46,174 bases of DNA from an uncultured Duganella sp. GTDB lineage: Bacteria; Pseudomonadota; Gammaproteobacteria; Burkholderiales; Burkholderiaceae. The DNA is taken from NCBI GenBank assembly GCA_946482635.1, contig CAMLSG010000012.1, forward strand, positions 1-46,174, given 5' to 3'. A program made the translations under genes and the position numbers. Shown here one piece after another: positions 41,660 to 46,174 of this stretch. The notes under the pieces are model-generated. The model made no database searches. It was not told the origin of the DNA and saw nothing but the letters and a program-made list of their open reading frames with translations. How positions within the stretch are numbered: position 1 is the first letter of the stretch; each line of letters starts with the position of its first letter.

Positions 41660-42352
41660 TTATTTGGGAACGCCGCCGCATTCCATCGGCAATGGCTTGG
41701 GCAGGGAGGCCGCGGGACGTGCGTTCATGTCGGCTGGCTGTGCGGCCAGCCAGCCGGATACCGCTGCGACGTCCGATTCGCTCAGGCGATTGGCCACTTC
41801 GGCCATGCAGTCCGGCGCATGCGCCTTGCGTTTCTGGTTGCGCCAGGCGCCGAATTGAGCATTGATATAGTCGCGCGGCAGGCCAATCAGTCCGGGGATG
41901 GCGGGTGCGACGCCGGTCATCGCGTCGCCGTGGCAGGCGACGCAGGCGGGAACTTTGCGCGACGGGTCGCCCTGGTGCACCAGCACGCGGCCACGTTCAA
42001 TCATCTGCGGGGTGGCGCTGGTGGCTGCCGGCGGCGGGTAGGGGGCGTGCTGCTCGGAGAAGTATTGTGCGATTTCACGAAGATAGGCGTCCGGCAGTTG
42101 TTCGACCATATAGGTCATCATCGGGTACTGGCGGCGGCCTTCCTTGAAGTTCAGGAGCTGGTTGTACAGGTAGCCTGCCGGCTTGCCGGCAATACGCGGA
42201 AAGAAGGCGTCGCCTTGCTCATTGGCTTTGTGGCAGGTGATGCAGGCGGCGACGCGTTGCTCGACCGTGTCCGGCAAGCTGGCCGGGGCAGCCGGGGCGG
42301 CGGTGGCCACAAGCGCGGCGCCAAATGAGAGAATGCGGAGGAAAAGTCGCAT
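41660..42352 (-). CDS. Diheme cytochrome c4-like protein
   Basis: 230-residue periplasmic cytochrome with signal peptide MRLFLRILSFGAALVATAAP. Two haem motifs, CITCH and CVACH, lie in two similar halves (DAFFPRIAGKPAGYLYNQLL and APAIPGLIGLPRDYINAQFG), the pseudo-twofold layout of cytochrome c4 and related proteins. It ends 12 bases before the triheme cytochrome gene on the same strand, so they form an electron-transfer operon. The ATG at 42352 is chosen; the frame opens from a TTG at 42382, which would precede the signal peptide without benefit. Confidence 0.88.
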   Translation of the reverse strand: MRLFLRILSFGAALVATAAPAAPASLPDTVEQRVAACITCHKANEQGDAFFPRIAGKPAGYLYNQLLNFKEGRRQYPMMTYMVEQLPDAYLREIAQYFSEQHAPYPPPAATSATPQMIERGRVLVHQGDPSRKVPACVACHGDAMTGVAPAIPGLIGLPRDYINAQFGAWRNQKRKAHAPDCMAEVANRLSESDVAAVSGWLAAQPADMNARPAASLPKPLPMECGGVPK

Positions 42353-42443
42353 GATGAATCCGTTTTTCTTGTGATGGGTCAAGGATACGCCTGCGAAGGA
42401 AAGAATAACAGGCTCAGAAAGGCCAGGGAATGAGGGTATCAGT

Positions 42444-43877
42444 TTGAAGCTTTACGAGGCGCTAGCCGACGAACTGGCGGGCTTGATGGCGTCCGGCGTG
42501 CTGCGCCCGGGCGAGAAGCTGCCGTCGGTGCGGCAGCAGCAGGAGCGGCGCGGCGTCAGCCCATCTACCGTGTTCCAGGCGTATTACCTGCTTGAGGCGC
42601 GCGGCCTGATCGAGTCGCGCCCGCGCTCGGGCTATTACGTGGCTTCGCGGCGCTTTGCCGCCACGCCGGAGCCGGATGTGTCGCGGCCCGATCCCGCATC
42701 TACGCTGGTTGATGTCAGTGAGCTGGTATTCCAGGTGCTGGAGGCCAGCAGGGCGCCGGGCAATGTGCCTTTCGGCTCCGCTTTCCCAAGTCCTTTGCTG
42801 TTCCCGCTCGATAAGCTGGGCCGCGCGGTCACGGCCAGCATGCGCCATATCGACCCATGGAGCACGATTGCCGACCTGCCGCCGGGGAATGCGGAGTTGC
42901 GGCGCCAGATCGCCTTGCGCTACCAGCTCGATGGCTTGCAGGTGCCGCCTGACGACATCGTCATTACCAACGGCGCGCTGGAAGCCCTGAACCTGTGCCT
43001 GCAGGCGGTGGCGCGGCCGGGCGATACGGTGCTGGTGGAATCGCCAAGCTTCTATGCAGCTTTGCAGGCGCTGGAGCGCATCGGCTTGAAGGCGCTTGAA
43101 GTGGCAACGCATCCGCGCGAGGGGATCGACCTTGGGGCGCTGGCGTCGGCACTGGAGCAGCATAAGCCGAGCGCCTGCTGGCTGATGACGAGTTTCCAGA
43201 ATCCGCTCGGCAGCCTGATGCCGCCGGAGAAGAAGCAAGCTTTGGTCGAACTGCTGGCGGCGCATGAGGTGCCGCTGATCGAGGACGATGTTTACGGCGA
43301 GCTGTATTTCGGCGCGCAACGGCCGGCGCTGGCCAAGCGTTTCGACAGCAAGGGCATCGTCATGCATTGCAGTTCGTTCTCGAAATGCCTGGCGCCCGGA
43401 TTCCGGGTCGGCTGGGCGGCGGCGGGCCGCTTTGCGCGGCAGGTGGAGCGGCTCAAGCTGACTACCAGCCTGGCGGCGGCGATGCCGTCGCAGCTGGCGC
43501 TGGCGGAGTACCTGGGGCAGGGTGGGTACGAGCGGCACTTGCGGCAGTTGCGCGGTGCGCTGGCGGGGCAACAGCAGCAGATGCTGGCGGCGATCGAGGC
43601 GCATTTCCCGGCGGGGACGCGGGTGACGCAGCCGCAGGGGGGATATTTCTTGTGGGTGGTGCTGCCGGAGTCAGTCGATGCGCTGGAGCTGCATCGGCAG
43701 GCGTTGGGACATGGGATCAGTATTGCGCCGGGGCCGATGTTCAGTGCGAAGCGGGCGTTTCGTAATTGCATCCGCTTGAACTACGGGCATATCTGGGATG
43801 AGAGGCAGGCGGTGGCGATTGCTACGCTTGGCCGGCTGGCGAAAACCGGTCAACCAGTGTCAGACCCAAGGCTCTGA
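42444..43877 (+). CDS. MocR-type regulator (GntR HTH fused to PLP aminotransferase fold)
   Basis: 477 residues. The N-terminal GntR winged helix (about 1-70: GVLRPGEKLPSVRQQQERRG, VSPSTVFQAYYLLEARGLIE) is joined to a class I aminotransferase domain: FQNPLGSLMPPEKK, IEDDVYGELYFG and the PLP-lysine motif SSFSKCLAPGFRVGW. MocR proteins sense PLP or amine compounds and usually regulate neighbouring genes. The start is TTG at 42444, with GAGGG 8 bases upstream; no in-frame ATG is available. The last codons lie inside a palindromic repeat. It is divergent from the cytochrome genes, which it might control. Confidence 0.88.
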   Translation: MKLYEALADELAGLMASGVLRPGEKLPSVRQQQERRGVSPSTVFQAYYLLEARGLIESRPRSGYYVASRRFAATPEPDVSRPDPASTLVDVSELVFQVLEASRAPGNVPFGSAFPSPLLFPLDKLGRAVTASMRHIDPWSTIADLPPGNAELRRQIALRYQLDGLQVPPDDIVITNGALEALNLCLQAVARPGDTVLVESPSFYAALQALERIGLKALEVATHPREGIDLGALASALEQHKPSACWLMTSFQNPLGSLMPPEKKQALVELLAAHEVPLIEDDVYGELYFGAQRPALAKRFDSKGIVMHCSSFSKCLAPGFRVGWAAAGRFARQVERLKLTTSLAAAMPSQLALAEYLGQGGYERHLRQLRGALAGQQQQMLAAIEAHFPAGTRVTQPQGGYFLWVVLPESVDALELHRQALGHGISIAPGPMFSAKRAFRNCIRLNYGHIWDERQAVAIATLGRLAKTGQPVSDPRL

Positions 43878-43880
43878 CAC
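43857..43880. repeat. Palindromic repeat (8-bp arms) overlapping the MocR stop codon
   Basis: GTGTCAGA (43857-43864) and TCTGACAC (43873-43880) are perfect inverted arms around CCCAAGGC. The MocR gene's last six codons and its TGA lie within it. The form resembles a small dispersed REP element and may also act in mRNA 3'-end stability. Confidence 0.75.
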
Positions 43881-43937
43881 GCCCTGAGACAGCCGCGTAA
43901 CCTGCAGTGAGCGACGAGAGCCGGGGCCAGGACCAGT

Positions 43938-44579
43938 TCACGCCGGTTTGCCGGTTTTCGGGCGCTTGGGCGGCTTGATCGGCGGCAGCACGTTGCCGAT
44001 GCCGATCCAGTGCCGATAAACGCGCAGCGCCACTTGCGCATCATCGGCTGCATACAGGATCTGCTTTTCGTTCAGCCGTGGCGTGGCCCAGTTGGTGGTC
44101 GAGATCTTCTTGGACTTGGTCAGCGCCTGCCCGAAATACTTGGCAACCGCGCTCTTGGCGCCCAGGTCGTTCTTCTGCCCCGGCACGCGCAGCACAACTC
44201 CCAGGTCCACAACTTTCAGCGGCTCGATGCCCAACTTGGCGCGTACGCGCTTGATGTCGTCGGACAGGCCGAAGCCGATCTTCAGCGTCATGTCGGATTC
44301 GAGGATGGCCTTGACCGTGGCCAGGTGGGGGAATGCATCGCCAACCTGGAACAGCCAGGCATGGCGGTCGTCGGCAAACTGGATCAGGTGCGGACCATCG
44401 GAGCTTTCGCCTTTGACGAAGGTGGGTTTCGATTCTGTGTCGAAACCGATGGCGTCCGCCGCCAGCAAGGCCGCCTTAGCAGCCTCCGCATCGGCGGCGG
44501 ATTTTACGAGCCTGACGTCGGCCAGCCGGATGCCTTCATAGGGAGGCAGCTCGGGGACGGCTTCCGGCGCGTCGCTCAT
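43938..44579 (-). CDS. 3'-5' exonuclease, RNase D-like (DEDDy)
   Basis: 213 residues with the DnaQ/RNase D exonuclease fold. Exo I GFDTESKP (Asp47, Glu49), Exo II GFGLSDDIKRV (Asp107/108) and Exo III YAADDAQVA with the DEDDy Tyr are all present. It has no HRDC domain, so it is shorter than RNase D and closer to stand-alone exonucleases such as the Werner-type domain. It may process RNA or DNA 3' ends. Its ATG shares a base with the stop of the ProQ-family gene (TAATG), so the two are translationally coupled. Confidence 0.87.
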   Translation of the reverse strand: MSDAPEAVPELPPYEGIRLADVRLVKSAADAEAAKAALLAADAIGFDTESKPTFVKGESSDGPHLIQFADDRHAWLFQVGDAFPHLATVKAILESDMTLKIGFGLSDDIKRVRAKLGIEPLKVVDLGVVLRVPGQKNDLGAKSAVAKYFGQALTKSKKISTTNWATPRLNEKQILYAADDAQVALRVYRHWIGIGNVLPPIKPPKRPKTGKPA

Positions 44580-45055
44580 TACTTCTTGGAGAACTTGGCG
44601 GTCAGCGCCTGCAGCTTCTCCGCGCGGCGGCGGTCGGCCTCTTCGGCGGCTGCAGCTTCGCGTTCGGCGGCGCGTTCGGCCTTGCGGCGTTCCACTTCTT
44701 TCTTGTAGCGCTCCGCCAGGGTTTCCTTGGCGTGCTTGCGGTGTTCGTCGGTGACTTCAGCGCCGGTGCTGCCGTCCAGGTTGAAGCGGACGGTGGCTTT
44801 TTCCATGGCGCGCAGGTAGCGCTGCGAGGAAGTGTGGATGCCCAGGGCAGCGCGCATCAGCTTGCGGTTAAGTTCCGGCATCGCGGCGATGAGCTGTTTG
44901 TCGATGCCGATCGACAGCGGCAGGCTGTCGCGGAACGGGGCATACTGTTGCTGCAATTGCTTGAGCAGGGCGCGTGCGGAATTGGGGGCGGCAGGTGCGG
45001 CGGCCTGGCCTTCGGCCGGCTGCTGAGGGGTAGTGCTAGTGTTCATCGACTTCAT
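44579..45055 (-). CDS. ProQ/FinO-family RNA chaperone
   Basis: 158 residues. A disordered Ala/Pro/Gln N-terminus is followed by the FinO-like RNA-binding domain (about 28-120): LLKQLQQQYAPFRDSLPLSI, GIDKQLIAAMPELNRKLMRA, ALGIHTSSQRYLRAMEKATV and RFNLDGSTG. The C-terminal tail is highly charged and helical (KKEVERRKAERAAEREAAAA). ProQ-type proteins bind structured sRNAs and mRNA 3' ends. A second ATG at 45046 is a possible start. Co-transcribed with the exonuclease downstream, which suggests a joint RNA-metabolism role. Confidence 0.87.
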   Translation of the reverse strand: MKSMNTSTTPQQPAEGQAAAPAAPNSARALLKQLQQQYAPFRDSLPLSIGIDKQLIAAMPELNRKLMRAALGIHTSSQRYLRAMEKATVRFNLDGSTGAEVTDEHRKHAKETLAERYKKEVERRKAERAAEREAAAAEEADRRRAEKLQALTAKFSKK

Positions 45056-45169
45056 AGGTTAATCAAGAGCCGCCAGCATACCACGATGCAGGCGCCGGGC
45101 GCATTGTGTTTTAGCTCATGATGTGGTTTTGATATCGAATTAATGGGTGCGGTGCGAGCTAAAACCTTG

Positions 45170-45175
45170 TATAAT
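45170..45175 (+). promoter_or_regulatory. TATAAT -10 box upstream of the rpoD leader
   Basis: A perfect TATAAT preceded by TTG (TTGTATAAT), predicting a start around 45182. No convincing -35 sits 16-18 bases upstream. It lies 230 bases before the rpoD ATG. Confidence 0.5.
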
Positions 45176-45181
45176 GACAGA

Positions 45182-45329
45182 CGCACCAAATGCAGGACGG
45201 TGCGAATTCAGATTGGTAAAGAGTTTTCGGCCGGGGCCGCGCCGCCCTGTGAAGTCCAGTTCCAGGGCATGTGCCCTCTCTAATCACTGAATCATCGGAA
45301 TCGAGCCCGGTCATGCGGGCTTTTTCTTT
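45182..45329 (+). ncRNA. Candidate structured RNA: rpoD leader or small RNA
   Basis: This is the main content of the 350-base gene-free stretch 45056-45405. From the predicted start, the RNA contains hairpin CGCACC/GGTGCG (45182-45187, 45199-45204) and a GC-rich middle. A perfect hairpin AGGGCA/TGCCCT (45264-45269, 45272-45277) follows, flanked by partly complementary segments around 45210-45225 and 45276-45290. A terminator ends at 45329. The length is about 148 bases with no credible ORF. It is either a free small RNA or an attenuated rpoD leader; I recognise no known family. Confidence 0.4.
45304..45329 (+). terminator. Rho-independent terminator or attenuator before rpoD
   Basis: AGCCCG (45304-45309) pairs with CGGGCT (45316-45321) across a 6-base loop, followed by TTTTCTTTT. 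It lies 76 bases upstream of the rpoD start and in the same orientation, so it would end transcripts coming from the TATAAT at 45170 before rpoD. Confidence 0.75.
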
Positions 45330-45405
45330 TCCTGATTATCCCTGAAACCGGGCCATCGCGAGCCTTCGATAAGTGCATCTTCGGGTGTGCTGAGAGAGAT
45401 ATTGA

Positions 45406-46174
45406 ATGACGAAACCTAAGACCCTGACGTTGTCCGCCAAGAAATCCACTGGCTCCTCCACTACCAGCGCTCCGTTGGCCGTGCCAAAGACCAGCCTTTC
45501 GTATGTGATCGACAACGCTCAAGAGGAAGCAGGAAAAGTCACGGTAGTAAAGAAATCCCGCCGCCTGGCCGCCGTGCCGGTCGAGGAAGCGCCAGTGGAA
45601 GCCGTCGCCGAAGAGCCGGTCGTCAAGACCCGCGCTCGCAAGACCGCTGCCGCCAAGCCGGTGTCGCTGGCTGTCGTCGCTGAAGAAGCGCCGGCCCCGG
45701 CGCCTGCAAAGCGCGGCCGCAAGCCGAAGGCTGCCGAACCGGCGCCGGTGACTGTGACCACCGGCCCAGCCGCCGTGACCGAAGTGCGCGACGCCGCTGT
45801 GCTGGCGTCGATCGACACCTCCGGCTACCTGCTGCCGCAAGTGAAGGTGCCGGGCCGCCGTGGCCGCAAGCCAAGCGAATTCACCCCGGAAAACGATGAA
45901 GTGGCGGCACTGAACGCCGTGGAACGCGCCGAGCTGAAGGCCGCGTCCAAGGCGCGCGAGCGCAAGGCCAAGGGCATCGACGCTTTCGGCATGGCCGACG
46001 GCGCCAACGCGGAGGAGCTGGAAAAGCGCCGCACCCAGTTCAAGAACCTGATCAACCTGGGCAAGGACCGCGGCTACCTGACTTACGCCGAGATCAACGA
46101 CCACCTGCCGGAAAACATTGTCGATCCGGAAGCGATCGAAGGCATCATCGCGACCTTCAACGACATGGGCATCG
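45406..46174 (+). CDS. rpoD: RNA polymerase primary sigma factor RpoD (3' part cut off)
   Basis: The ATG at 45406 opens a frame running off the window end (256 codons seen). It starts MTKPKTLTLSAKKSTGSSTT. Residues about 40-165 are an Ala/Pro/Lys/Val-rich low-complexity extension with KRGRKPK-type basic patches, typical of beta-proteobacterial RpoD. Region 1.1 then begins: KRRTQFKNLINLGKDRGYLT, YAEINDHLPENIVDPEAIEG and IIATFNDMGI at the edge. It directs housekeeping transcription. dnaG, the usual upstream neighbour, is not immediately adjacent here; instead a promoter-terminator unit and the divergent ProQ-family gene precede it. Confidence 0.93.
   Translation, partial: MTKPKTLTLSAKKSTGSSTTSAPLAVPKTSLSYVIDNAQEEAGKVTVVKKSRRLAAVPVEEAPVEAVAEEPVVKTRARKTAAAKPVSLAVVAEEAPAPAPAKRGRKPKAAEPAPVTVTTGPAAVTEVRDAAVLASIDTSGYLLPQVKVPGRRGRKPSEFTPENDEVAALNAVERAELKAASKARERKAKGIDAFGMADGANAEELEKRRTQFKNLINLGKDRGYLTYAEINDHLPENIVDPEAIEGIIATFNDMGI

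Noticed and set aside
40808..42328. 506-codon open frame on the plus strand
   Set aside because: Antisense to the two cytochrome c genes, whose CXXCH motifs and signal peptides are unambiguous.
45190..45219. Nine-codon leader peptide with one Trp before rpoD
   Set aside because: No ribosome-binding site, a single Trp gives no attenuation logic, and rpoD is not an amino-acid biosynthetic gene.
45182..45329. 6S RNA (ssrS)
   Set aside because: Long-stem pairing is only partial, the central bubble typical of 6S RNA cannot be laid out, and the usual ygfA neighbour is absent.

Overview
This is a high-GC chromosomal segment from a betaproteobacterium, most likely family Oxalobacteraceae (Massilia, Duganella or Janthinobacterium type). 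I base that on gene content and protein style: RpoD with a long Ala/Pro/Lys-rich N-terminus, a PhaI-type phasin beside a PhaD-like regulator, a ProQ-family protein, a CydP-containing bd oxidase operon, and short palindromic intergenic repeats. No phage, integrase, CRISPR array, rRNA or tRNA was seen. It looks like ordinary chromosome with several less usual accessory operons. The genus assignment is inference.

Layout. 1-3.9 kb: housekeeping genes on the minus strand (hydroxypyruvate isomerase cut by the window edge, rhlE, suhB), then trmJ on plus. 3.9-6.9 kb: an operon of a Tat-signal subunit, a GMC oxidoreductase and a membrane-anchored lipase-like hydrolase. 7.0-11.6 kb: a PAS histidine kinase with a shortened ATPase domain, followed by a 1207-residue REC-REC-GAF-PAS-GGDEF-EVL-REC protein. 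11.6-13.6 kb: a membrane protein with two SagB-type nitroreductase domains. 13.6-15.2 kb: phasin, PhaD-like regulator and a LOG-family protein. 15.2-17.7 kb: YgjP-like peptidase, cho, a 71-residue protein and phzF.

17.8-21.4 kb: a five-gene cytochrome bd operon on minus (GbsR/MarR regulator, cydP, cydA, cydB, cydX). It is divergent from a molybdate operon, modABCE (21.5-24.4 kb). The shared intergenic region holds overlapping inverted repeats and a probable ModE site. 24.5-29.1 kb: a tight four-gene operon (DUF805 membrane protein, FAD oxidase fused to a methyltransferase, secreted unknown protein, membrane-anchored hydrolase). This is the best candidate for an undescribed system. 29.1-33.4 kb: KGG stress protein, hemerythrin, CurA-like reductase, purU, yaeQ and an M48 peptidase. 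33.4-36.7 kb: a copper-uptake-like cluster (DUF2946, PCu(A)C chaperone, a 46-residue exported peptide with a predicted N-terminal His, TonB-dependent receptor).

36.7-39.1 kb: two gene remnants (5'-truncated Rpn/YhgA-type gene, 3'-truncated rlmI) flanking a GIN-domain protein, which suggests a local rearrangement. 39.2-42.4 kb: an orphan PilT/PilU-like ATPase convergent with two multiheme cytochrome c genes across a 25-bp perfect inverted repeat. 42.4-46.2 kb: MocR-type regulator ending inside a palindromic repeat, RNase D-like exonuclease, ProQ-family protein, a 350-base gap with a promoter-hairpin-terminator unit, and the start of rpoD. The only gene-free stretch over 300 bases is 45056-45405.
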